Shown here: positions 44,987-52,673 of the stretch, piece by piece
How the letters are laid out: each line of letters starts with the position of its first letter
Numbering within the stretch: position 1 is the stretch's first letter
Assembly: GCA_021323655.1 (NCBI GenBank)
Contig: JAJPKO010000050.1
Location: 35,217-99,216, forward strand
Direction of reading: 5' to 3'
DNA length: 64,000 nucleotides
DNA from: Acidobacteriaceae bacterium
Lineage (GTDB): Bacteria > Acidobacteriota > Terriglobia > Terriglobales > Acidobacteriaceae
The notes under the pieces: model-generated
Seen by the model: the letters and a program-made list of their open reading frames with translations, nothing else
Database searches by the model: none
Told to the model about the DNA's origin: nothing
Made by a program: the position numbers and the translations under genes

Positions 44987-45862
44987 TCATCGGTGGCAGA
45001 CCTCGCAGCTGGACAACTCACGCGGATTGCGTATGCGGTATTGCCCAATCAGGAACTTGCCCAGTTCTTCCTGACTGGTGAACTTCTGGTAATTCAGCAC
45101 GGCCGGAACTGCCGCGGCCCCGCCAGCATCGCTGGCCGTGGTCTGCGCATGCAGTCCGGCGGGCATTTGCAGCGATGCAAGCCCTCCACCGCTGCCGCCG
45201 CTCGGGTCGTTCTCCGTGCAGGTCACGTCCTGCCCAGTGGGCACGCCTGTCTGCGCCTGTTGCTTCACCGCGCACCACACTGGCTTCAGCTCGCTCGGGC
45301 CGGTCCAGGCCATGTTGTAGATCTCGCTCTCAGGCCGCAGGTTCACTGCCGGATTGCGATGGCAGTTGAGACACCACTCCATCTGCAGCGTGTTCTGCTG
45401 GTACATGATGGGCATCTCATCCACCCTGCCGTGACAGGTGGAGCAGCCAAAGCCCTTGTTCACGTGGATTTCGTGATTGAAGTAAACGTAGTCCGGCAGG
45501 TCGTGGACCTTCGTCCACACAATGGACTCACCCGTCGCCCAGCTCTGCCGCACCGGCACCAGCAGGTCAGCGTTGGTCCATATCTGCGCGTGGCAGTTCA
45601 TGCAGGTCTTGGTGGGAGGAATCCCCGCGTAGCTGGAGTTCTCCACCGACGTGTGGCAGTACTGGCACTGGAGCCCAAGCCCCTGCACATGGTGTTTGTG
45701 GCTGAAAGGCACGGGCTGGTCGGCCCTCTGTCCCTGATGAGTCCACCATGGTGATCTTTGCCATTCATCCAACGTGATGCCCAAAGCGATGACAATCAGT
45801 CCCGTTAAGACCAGGCTCATGCGCGCCAGTGCGTTTGAGCTGCGGTCAAAAATCTGCGCCAT
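44987..45862 (-). CDS. actA: Alternative complex III pentaheme cytochrome c, ActA
   Basis: The 291-residue protein has one N-terminal membrane helix (about 14-32) and five CXXCH heme sites: CQYCH (66), CMNCH (87), CSTCH (140), CLNCH (164) and CEVCH (286). Distal histidines are plentiful (HKHH at 55-58). It receives electrons from the Fe-S chain of ActB and relays them outside the membrane. A Gly/Ser/Ala-rich insert separates the fourth and fifth hemes. It is the first gene of the 12-gene act-cox operon, with its promoter about 100 bp upstream. Confidence 0.94.
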   Translation of the reverse strand: MAQIFDRSSNALARMSLVLTGLIVIALGITLDEWQRSPWWTHQGQRADQPVPFSHKHHVQGLGLQCQYCHTSVENSSYAGIPPTKTCMNCHAQIWTNADLLVPVRQSWATGESIVWTKVHDLPDYVYFNHEIHVNKGFGCSTCHGRVDEMPIMYQQNTLQMEWCLNCHRNPAVNLRPESEIYNMAWTGPSELKPVWCAVKQQAQTGVPTGQDVTCTENDPSGGSGGGLASLQMPAGLHAQTTASDAGGAAAVPAVLNYQKFTSQEELGKFLIGQYRIRNPRELSSCEVCHR

Positions 45863-45963
45863 GTATGTTCCTGTTCCTCGTCAGTCCCTGAAATTGGCAG
45901 GGGTTAAGGGTTTATGCCCAAAAATCTTTCGTGCACCGGAATGTGTCTAAATTTTTTGAAGGA

Positions 45964-45995
45964 ACACTATAGTGTCGGCAATGAATTTTTGGCAA
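45964..45995 (-). promoter_or_regulatory. Promoter of the act-cox operon with a 12-bp palindrome over the -10 box
   Basis: On the minus strand TTGCCA (45990-45995, 5 of 6 to consensus) is followed by an 18-bp spacer and TATAGT (45966-45971, 5 of 6). The -10 box lies inside a perfect 12-bp palindrome ACACTATAGTGT (45964-45975). The expected transcript start is about 95 nt before actA. A palindrome in this place is a typical repressor site; which regulator binds it is unknown. Confidence 0.65.
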
Positions 45996-46092
45996 GTCTC
46001 TCAGGTATCAATAAGCGAAACAGCCGTCTATCCACAGCACCCAATCGCATATTTCTGTTTCCACTTCTGCCTGAACCAATGGAATTTTTCTT

Positions 46093-46136
46093 CTGCCGAG
46101 TAAATTTTTAGATGTCTTCTTCCGGCAGCTTTTTTT
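46093..46136 (+). terminator. Orphan terminator-like hairpin
   Basis: CTGCCG (46093-46098) pairs with CGGCAG (46123-46128) across a 24-nt AT-rich loop and is followed on the plus strand by a run of seven T. No plus-strand gene lies directly upstream, so it may be chance or mark the end of an unannotated small transcript. Confidence 0.25.
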
Positions 46137-46299
46137 ACATCACCCGATAAATTTCCGGCTTTCATTTCCTGCCGTCCTGGGTGGGTGCGCCAAAAACCAG
46201 TAAAACAAGGCCCCGAGCAAGCAAAGACACTCGTACAGCGCGAAGGGTGGGAAACCACAACCCTGTACGGCGCGCCCTGCCCGCTGTACCCTGTACGCA

Positions 46300-47997
46300 G
46301 TGAAACGCTTCCTCTTCTCCGTCCTCGGCCTGTGGCTTCTTCTCTACGGATCGTTCGCACTCGTCCGTCCGCCGCTTTTTGACGGAGTAGATGCAATGCA
46401 CGCCGAGGCCGCGCGCGAGGTCCTCGTTACCCACGACTGGGTCACCTTTCACCTGAACGGAGCGCGTTTCCTTGAAACGCCGCCCCTTCTGCCCTGGAGC
46501 ATCGCCATCAGCTTTCGCCTCTTTGGTGTTTCCACCTGGGCAGCGCGTCTCCCTGTTGCCCTCTATGCTCTGGCGCTGTTTCTGGTGGTGTTTGCTTTGG
46601 CGCGCCGCTTTTTCAGGACACCAAAGGCCGGGGCCTACTCTGCTGTCTGTCTGCTTACCGCCAGCGGCATCTTCGGCTTCGCGCACATGCTCCTGCCGGA
46701 AACACTGCTCTGTCTCTGGCTTTCCCTGGCCATTTATTTTTTCTGGAAATCGCTGGAAGAGCCGCGGCCTTCACTGGCCACTGCCTGCGGATTCGCCGCC
46801 TGTTGCGCGCTCGGCGTGCTCTCCATGGGACTGGTGGGGGTGATTTTCCCGGTCGCCATTGTGCTCCTGTATCTGGCCTTCACAAACAATCTGCACCACA
46901 TTCTGCGCTGGCATCCGCTCGCGGGGCTCCTTGTCTTCCTCATCATCGCGTTACCGTGGCACATTCTGGCTGCGCGCAGAAATCCTGACTTCCTCTGGGC
47001 GTACTTCGTCAACGGACACTTTCTGCGCTATCTCGGCCAACACGTACCGGCGAATGAAGACCCCGTTCCGCTCTGGATCTTCTGGCTGCTGCTGCTGATT
47101 TTCATTGCGCCCTGGTGCATCTTCGCCGTCAAGATGCTGTACCGTCTGCGCTCTGCAAAACAGAACGTCCTGCTGCTCCAGGCCATCTGGGCCGCCGTGG
47201 TAATGGTCTTCTTCAGCTTCTCCTTCCGGCAGGAATATTATCTGCTGCCCGCCCTGCCGTCTCTTGCGCTGCTGGCCGGCGGCTGGCTCGCCGAAGACGA
47301 GGCCTCATCCTCCCCAGCGGGAAGAATCACCGCCTGGGTCTTGTTTATTGCTGGCATCATCGCCGCCATGGCCTCGGCCATCTTCGCTGTGACCTTTAAG
47401 CCCCTGCCGGTCGGGACCGACGTCTCCGCCTTTCTGCAGCAGATCTCGCGCAGCCACCATCTCTTCTTCGGACACTTCTTCGACCTCACCCTGCACGCGC
47501 TCGGCGCCTTCCGCGTGCCGTTCGCCATCACCACCGCTGCGCTTCTCGTGGGCGTCACTGCCAACCTCTGCTTTCGCATGCGGCGACGGACCGGTCTTGC
47601 CAACTGCTTCCTGACAGGAACGGTCATCGCCTTTCTTATTGCCGGACATCTGGCCGTCAACACGCTCTCTCCAGCCGTCTCCTCGCAGATTCTTGCCAAT
47701 GCCATCCGCCCCGAGATGGACAGCAACAATGTGGTTCTGATCAACGGCACAGTCGAAAACTCGTCGTCTCTCGTCTTCTATCTGCAAAGAGAAGTTAAGG
47801 TGCTTGGCGGGCATGGCGCGCAAAACTCCATAGACCAGCCCGCGCTCAACCAGCTCTGGACCGGCGAGCAGCGCGTCTTTCTCTGGACACCGAACGATCA
47901 GGCACCGCTACTTCCCCAGCCCGTCTTCACCATAGGCCGCAGCGGCGGAAAAGAAATCCTCAGCAACCAGCCGAACTCGCGCGGCGCCGAATTCTGA
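46300..47997 (+). CDS. GT39-like (ArnT/PMT-type) membrane glycosyltransferase
   Basis: The 565-residue protein starts at GTG 46300. It has about 11-12 membrane helices in the first 480 residues and a soluble C-terminal domain. After helix 1 the periplasmic loop carries D-G-V-D-A-M-H-A-E-A-A-R-E, placed like the catalytic acidic loop of ArnT/PMT enzymes. WVTFHLNGARFLETPPLLPW follows, a family-typical stretch. Such enzymes transfer sugars from polyprenyl-phosphate donors to lipids or proteins outside the membrane. It converges with the hpnI-like gene, stops 8 bp apart; acceptor and sugar are unknown. Confidence 0.85.
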   Translation: MKRFLFSVLGLWLLLYGSFALVRPPLFDGVDAMHAEAAREVLVTHDWVTFHLNGARFLETPPLLPWSIAISFRLFGVSTWAARLPVALYALALFLVVFALARRFFRTPKAGAYSAVCLLTASGIFGFAHMLLPETLLCLWLSLAIYFFWKSLEEPRPSLATACGFAACCALGVLSMGLVGVIFPVAIVLLYLAFTNNLHHILRWHPLAGLLVFLIIALPWHILAARRNPDFLWAYFVNGHFLRYLGQHVPANEDPVPLWIFWLLLLIFIAPWCIFAVKMLYRLRSAKQNVLLLQAIWAAVVMVFFSFSFRQEYYLLPALPSLALLAGGWLAEDEASSSPAGRITAWVLFIAGIIAAMASAIFAVTFKPLPVGTDVSAFLQQISRSHHLFFGHFFDLTLHALGAFRVPFAITTAALLVGVTANLCFRMRRRTGLANCFLTGTVIAFLIAGHLAVNTLSPAVSSQILANAIRPEMDSNNVVLINGTVENSSSLVFYLQREVKVLGGHGAQNSIDQPALNQLWTGEQRVFLWTPNDQAPLLPQPVFTIGRSGGKEILSNQPNSRGAEF

Positions 47998-48005
47998 GGC
48001 AGGGA

Positions 48006-49154
48006 TCAGCGTCCTACCAGCTTCCCGTCCTTCAACCCAAACTCCTGCCCGCGCCACACCACGGTATTTCCTGCGTAACTCCACACCCAGACACCAAACG
48101 CAATCACATCTCGCAGCGGCAAAAGCCACAGGTCCCGCAGCACGCGCACATCGTTCAGGACGCCAACCCCCACGGCCAGCGCCAGCGTCACTCGCGCCGC
48201 CAGCACGAGACTCAACAGCGCAAGGCTGAACAGGTCCACACCCGACGCAACCACATTGAGCAACGCCCAAGGCAGCCCAAACGTAAACACGACGCCCGCA
48301 TACCCGGTTTTGCGTGAATCCCGCATCCCGCGCGCCCAGCGCAACTGGTGCTCCCAGAACTGCCGGAAGCTGTAAGCCGGGACCGTTGTCTCCACCACCT
48401 CATCGCACAGCTCCACGCGATGACCTTTTCCCGCAATCCTCGCTCCCAGCTCATAGTCATCCGCCAGATAATCGGCCAGCGGAGCAAGCCCGCCAATCGC
48501 GTCCAGCGCCGCGCGCGAAACGGCGAGCGTCGAACCCAGCCCGAAGCGAATGCCGCCTTCGAGCTTCCGCGCCGTCAGCACTCCGGCAGCAAAGTCTGTC
48601 GCGATCCCCAGCGCTTCCAGCCTGGACCAGACCGTCCCATGCGCCCGCCCGCGATAGAGTGCCGTCACCATACCCACCTGCGGGTCCTGCAATGGGGCCA
48701 TCACCCGCGCCAGGTACCGTGGTGAAACCCGAATGTCACTGTCATTGATGAGTACATGGTCGAAGCGCGCATGCGGAAGCATCTGCGCCAGATTGCTGAC
48801 CTTGCCATTTGCCCCCAGCACCTCGGGCGTCACCACCAGCCGCACCGCAACTTCAGGAAACTCAGCCTTCAACTGCTCGACCGCCGCGACTGACGGGTCC
48901 TCCAGGCTGCTCACACCAAACAGAATCTCGTACTCACCCGCATACTGCTGCCGGCAATGGCTGGCAAACGCGGCATACATATCAAGATCAAAGCCCTTGA
49001 GCGGCTTCAGAATACTCACTGCAGGATGAAATTCCTCCGCACCCATGCGTTTTCTGCGCACAAAGGAGCGCGCACTCCACAGCGCGGCAAAATAAAAGCC
49101 CATCCCGCACAGCGCAAAAATGGTCGTGATTGTTTCAACAAGAATGGCGAGCAT
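48006..49154 (-). CDS. hpnI: HpnI-like glycosyltransferase (GT21, ceramide glucosyltransferase family)
   Basis: The 382-residue protein has an N-terminal membrane helix (about 8-28), a GT-A domain with VSILKPLKG, the acidic motif INDSDIRV (about 136-143), ADDYELG (about 228-234) and the HQLRWARG (Q/R)xxRW motif (about 268-275). Two to three C-terminal helices follow. This D1-D2-D3-(Q/R)xxRW layout is that of GT21, whose bacterial members include HpnI, adding N-acetylglucosamine to bacteriohopanetetrol. Other hopanoid genes are not in the window, so a glycosyl-ceramide role is also possible. Confidence 0.8.
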   Translation of the reverse strand: MLAILVETITTIFALCGMGFYFAALWSARSFVRRKRMGAEEFHPAVSILKPLKGFDLDMYAAFASHCRQQYAGEYEILFGVSSLEDPSVAAVEQLKAEFPEVAVRLVVTPEVLGANGKVSNLAQMLPHARFDHVLINDSDIRVSPRYLARVMAPLQDPQVGMVTALYRGRAHGTVWSRLEALGIATDFAAGVLTARKLEGGIRFGLGSTLAVSRAALDAIGGLAPLADYLADDYELGARIAGKGHRVELCDEVVETTVPAYSFRQFWEHQLRWARGMRDSRKTGYAGVVFTFGLPWALLNVVASGVDLFSLALLSLVLAARVTLALAVGVGVLNDVRVLRDLWLLPLRDVIAFGVWVWSYAGNTVVWRGQEFGLKDGKLVGR

Positions 49155-49266
49155 GAATGCTCAGTGTACAAGGGCAGGATCCAGGTTCGGGGAGCTTGCC
49201 TCTCTGGTGTGCTGCAAAGGGCCTTGCTTCGCAGGGCGATCGGGGCATGAACTGAAGTCCATGCAG

Positions 49267-49312
49267 GTCCTTCGACTGCGCTCCCTTCGGTCACTTCGCT
49301 CAGGATGACAAA
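49267..49312. repeat. REP-like intergenic element
   Basis: The segment contains CCTTCGACTGCGCTCCCTTC followed by GGTCACTTCGCTCAGGATGACA. This phrase, with repeated TTCGxxTxCGCT units, is of a kind I recognise as dispersed in many copies in intergenic DNA of various bacteria. It can fold into short stems through its CGAAG/CTTCG units. It lies in the gap between the divergent or tandem minus-strand genes ending at 49363 and starting at 49154. Confidence 0.55.
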
Positions 49313-49362
49313 TGGTGAGTCCTAATCCCTGTTTCCTGAATGCTGAGCCTGTGCTCTGCCCC

Positions 49363-50628
49363 TCACTCGTACCTCAGCGCCTCAATCGGATCAAGATTTG
49401 CAGCCTTCCACGCCGGATAAATCCCGAACACCAGTCCAATCAGACAGGACACACTAAACCCTACCATCGCCCACATGCTCGACATGCTCGCCGGCAGCGC
49501 GCTCACCAGCAGCCGTATCAGCAGGGTCATGATTCCGCCTACCAGAATGCCGATCACGCCGCCAATCGCGCAGAGCGTGACCGCCTCAATCGTAAATTGC
49601 AGCAGAATGTTCCGCTTCGTCGCGCCGATCGCCTTGCGCACGCCAATCTCCCGGGTGCGTTCTGTTACGGAAACCAGCATGATATTCATCACGCCCACGC
49701 CGCCCACCATCAGGCCTACGCTGGAAACCGCGACCATAAAGATCGCGAGACCTCCGGTAAGCTGGTTCCACAGGCGCGTCAGCGAGTCCGGCGCAAAAAT
49801 CTCAAAGTCGTCCGGCTGCTCCACGTGCACCTTGCGGCGGCGACGCAGCAGCTCGCGAACCTCATCTTCCACCAGTGTGCGGTTGCGCTGGTCATCAAAC
49901 TTCACGCTCACCCACACGCCACTGTTCACCGCATCTTCCGGATGCAGCTTCATAAACGTACCAATGGGGAAGAATGCGGCATTGTCTTCCTGATTGCGGC
50001 CGCCGCCAAAGACCTGCTTCTGTTTCTTGAAAACGCCGATGACGGTAAAGACGCTGCCTTCAATCTCTACTTCTTTTCCAATCGCGCTCTCATTCCCAAA
50101 AAGTGTCTCTGCCGTGTCATTGCCCAGAATGACCACATTGGCGCGGCGGTCCGCCTCATTCTGCGTCCACACGCGCCCTTCCCTGAAGCTCAGGTCGGCA
50201 ACCTCTGCTATCGCCGTGCTGTCGCCCTGCAGCATCACGCCCTGGGCCTTTTTGTTGCCGTACTTCACGCCAATCACGCCCGCCTGAAACACCGGGTTCA
50301 CGTGGCGCACCCCGCCATCGGCTGCCACCACATGCGGGAGCTGACTGATCGCCGCCACATCATCAAAGGTCAACTTTTTGCGCGCCAGCATCTCTGCCGT
50401 GGGGCGCACTCCAATCACGGGCATGTGGAAGACCCACAGGACATTGGTCCCCAGGGAGTTCACCCACTGCTGCACGTTGTTGTTCAGGCCGTTGATGACC
50501 GAAGAAATCGTGATCACCGTCGTCACGCCAATCACAATGCCGAGGACCGTCAACCCGGAGCGCAGTTTATTGGTACGCAACGTCTCAATCGCCATGCGCA
50601 CTGCTTCACGCGAATCCGTTACCCTCAT
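49363..50628 (-). CDS. MacB-type ABC transporter permease (second of a tandem pair)
   Basis: The 421-residue protein begins with LRTNKLRSGLTVLGIVIGVTTV, the typical first helix of MacB permeases. A periplasmic MacB_PCD domain follows (about 50-290), then an FtsX domain of three helices with MLVSVTERTREIGVRKAIGA as the ATPase coupling segment. The C-terminus ends NLDPIEALRYE, as in many relatives. Start is ATG 50628, overlapping the upstream permease stop by 4 nt; open frame further upstream is a shadow. The pair probably forms a heterodimer exporting peptides, lipids or drugs, but no ATPase or MacA is adjacent. Confidence 0.9.
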   Translation of the reverse strand: MRVTDSREAVRMAIETLRTNKLRSGLTVLGIVIGVTTVITISSVINGLNNNVQQWVNSLGTNVLWVFHMPVIGVRPTAEMLARKKLTFDDVAAISQLPHVVAADGGVRHVNPVFQAGVIGVKYGNKKAQGVMLQGDSTAIAEVADLSFREGRVWTQNEADRRANVVILGNDTAETLFGNESAIGKEVEIEGSVFTVIGVFKKQKQVFGGGRNQEDNAAFFPIGTFMKLHPEDAVNSGVWVSVKFDDQRNRTLVEDEVRELLRRRRKVHVEQPDDFEIFAPDSLTRLWNQLTGGLAIFMVAVSSVGLMVGGVGVMNIMLVSVTERTREIGVRKAIGATKRNILLQFTIEAVTLCAIGGVIGILVGGIMTLLIRLLVSALPASMSSMWAMVGFSVSCLIGLVFGIYPAWKAANLDPIEALRYE

Positions 50629-51851
50629 AGCTCTGACCTCAACGCAACAATGGGGTCCAGCATCGCTGCCTTGCGCGCCGGATACACCCCAAAGAAAATG
50701 CCCACTCCGCCAGACACAAACAGCGCCAGCAGCACCGACCACACCTGTATGTCGGATGGGAAGCCAATGGCCAGCGTCACCAGCTTGGCCACGCCTGCTC
50801 CGCACAGCACGCCAATCGCGCCGCCCACCAGCGACATCGTGGCAGACTCAATCAGAAATTGCAGCAGGATATCGGTATACCGTGCCCCCAGCGCCTTCCG
50901 CACGCCAATCTCGCGCGTCCGCTCGGTCACGCTCACCAGCATGATGTTCATAATCACAATCCCGCCTACGATCAGCGAGATGGAGGCAATTCCAATCACC
51001 ACAAAGAAAAATGTCTGGCTGATGCTCGTCCACAGCCCGACAAACGTCGCATTCGTATCCAGAGAAAAGCTGTCGTCTGCCCCCGGAGCATCATGTCTCC
51101 GCGAGCGCAGAATCGCCCGTGCTTCGTCCGAAGCCCGGTCCAGCGCTGGCCCTACGTCCCCGGCCTTCACGTAAATGATGATGCTGCTGTTCGTGCCATA
51201 CTTGCGCTGGTAAGTCGTAATCGGCACAGAGACATAGTTGTCCTGGCTCACGCCCAGCGTCTTGCCCTGCCGCTCACCCACGCCAATTACCGTGTATGGC
51301 TCGCCATCCACGCGGATTTCCTTGCCCAGCGGATCAATGCCTGGCATCAGATTGTCCACAATGTCATAGCCGATAATCGCCGTGTGCGTCGCATACTGCT
51401 CATCCGACGGAGTAAAGCTGCGCCCCAGCACCACATTCAGGTTTGACAGTTCAGGCATGTTCCAGCTCCAGCCGCGAATCCTCGTGTCCGTGCTCGAATG
51501 CGAGCCGTAGACCACCTTGCCTGTCGTGCTCTGCAGCGCGCCAACGTCCTGGCAGGACTTGCACAGGTCCCGAATGGCCTTGTAGTCCTCCAGGTGGATG
51601 TCCTTGCGTTTCTGGTACTTCTCGTATTCTTCGTAGCTGAAGATGACCGAGGGCGACTTGCTCAGCGTGAACACGTCCGCGCCATAGCTGTAGACCTTCG
51701 TCGCCACATACTTGTTCACGCCGTTCGTCAGCGTAATGACGGCAATGACCGACGCCACGCCAATCACTACGCCAATCAGCGTAAGAATGGAGCGCAGCTT
51801 GTTCGCCCAGAGCGACTGCAGCGCGATCTTGATGGCCTCAATAAGTTCCAC
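50625..51851 (-). CDS. MacB-type ABC transporter permease (first of a tandem pair)
   Basis: The 408-residue protein has the same architecture as the gene after it: LWANKLRSILTLIGVVIGVASV in the first helix, a periplasmic domain (about 45-285), and a three-helix FtsX domain with the same MLVSVTERTREIGVRKALGA coupling segment. The periplasmic part is distinct from its partner and includes a CKSC pair (about 96-99) that could form a disulfide. The end overlaps the next start (ATGA). Upstream there is a 202-bp gap with no ATPase gene. Confidence 0.9.
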   Translation of the reverse strand: MELIEAIKIALQSLWANKLRSILTLIGVVIGVASVIAVITLTNGVNKYVATKVYSYGADVFTLSKSPSVIFSYEEYEKYQKRKDIHLEDYKAIRDLCKSCQDVGALQSTTGKVVYGSHSSTDTRIRGWSWNMPELSNLNVVLGRSFTPSDEQYATHTAIIGYDIVDNLMPGIDPLGKEIRVDGEPYTVIGVGERQGKTLGVSQDNYVSVPITTYQRKYGTNSSIIIYVKAGDVGPALDRASDEARAILRSRRHDAPGADDSFSLDTNATFVGLWTSISQTFFFVVIGIASISLIVGGIVIMNIMLVSVTERTREIGVRKALGARYTDILLQFLIESATMSLVGGAIGVLCGAGVAKLVTLAIGFPSDIQVWSVLLALFVSGGVGIFFGVYPARKAAMLDPIVALRSEL

Positions 51852-52053
51852 AGCCGGCAGTTCCTGTCATGAAGTGGCGGTGTCCCAAGCATATCGCAGA
51901 GACACACTCCCCCACATGGATCCCCCGCAAAAGGATACGCCAAACGCCCCCATTTCGTTCCCGGAAAACCGCGACCTGACCCCACCCTGGGTGCTCCCTA
52001 TCTTGAAAAAATGTGGGCCTGCAGGACATCCGGGCGCAGCGCAACACCCAGGT

Positions 52054-52671
52054 TCATCGCACCGGTGGACCATCTGCCCGCCTGTATCTCCACACCGGAT
52101 AAGGCAACCCTGCAAGGTGGTTGATCACCCATGCCTGCGCCGTAAGCAGCACCACCGCCGCTTCAATCATGATGAGAAATCGCGGCTCGAAAAGAATTCC
52201 CAGGGCAACAATCAATGTCGTCGCACCCGCCGGTGGATGGCTGATGGAAAGTACCACCATGATCGAAGCCGTCAAGGCCAGCGCCAGCGCGGCGGAAAGG
52301 ATCCTGGGCCAGAAGATGCCCGGCGTACCCGCGGAAAACGTGTGCATCCCCGTCATCCGGAAGGCCGCATATCCACAAACAAGACCTACTCCATGCCCAA
52401 GAATCGTGTTCCTCGGGCACGCCACCTCCGCCAGCGGCGTAAAGAAAAACAGATACGCCGTGGGCCCCAGCGAGGGAAAAACAAACGGGCTGTGCGTCAC
52501 CTCGCCCAGAAGTGCCAGCAGCGCAATCGTAATAAAACTGTTCGCGCAGACATACACCGACCACACAAATTTCGGCGGAAAATGCTTCAGCAAAAAAGGC
52601 AGCCGCAGCCGGGTGAGCAGTGTTTCAACGTAGCCCAGATCGTGATGAACAGATGGAAACTCCGCGCCCAT
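52054..52671 (-). CDS. HPP-family membrane protein
   Basis: The 205-residue protein has four to five membrane helices and the family motif SHPPAGATTLIVALG (about 145-159), which gives the HPP family its name. Some relatives are reported to move nitrite across membranes. It starts only 2 nt after the stop of the cytochrome b-molybdopterin gene, so the two are almost certainly co-translated. That link may mean a shared role in handling an oxyanion, but this is inference. Confidence 0.85.
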   Translation of the reverse strand: MGAEFPSVHHDLGYVETLLTRLRLPFLLKHFPPKFVWSVYVCANSFITIALLALLGEVTHSPFVFPSLGPTAYLFFFTPLAEVACPRNTILGHGVGLVCGYAAFRMTGMHTFSAGTPGIFWPRILSAALALALTASIMVVLSISHPPAGATTLIVALGILFEPRFLIMIEAAVVLLTAQAWVINHLAGLPYPVWRYRRADGPPVR

Positions 52672-52673
52672 GT

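Larger units (their letters stand above)
45863..46299. other. Divergent intergenic gap upstream of the act operon
   Basis: This 437-bp AT-rich gap separates the divergent actA and GT39-type genes. It contains the act promoter with its palindrome, and a plus-strand terminator-like hairpin near 46093-46136, both listed separately. I see no supported protein gene; open frames in it are short and compositionally poor. Confidence 0.6.

Noticed and set aside
49312..51174. A 620-codon open frame on the plus strand opposite the MacB permeases
   Set aside because: It lies opposite clear FtsX-family genes and has shadow-like composition with no recognisable motif.
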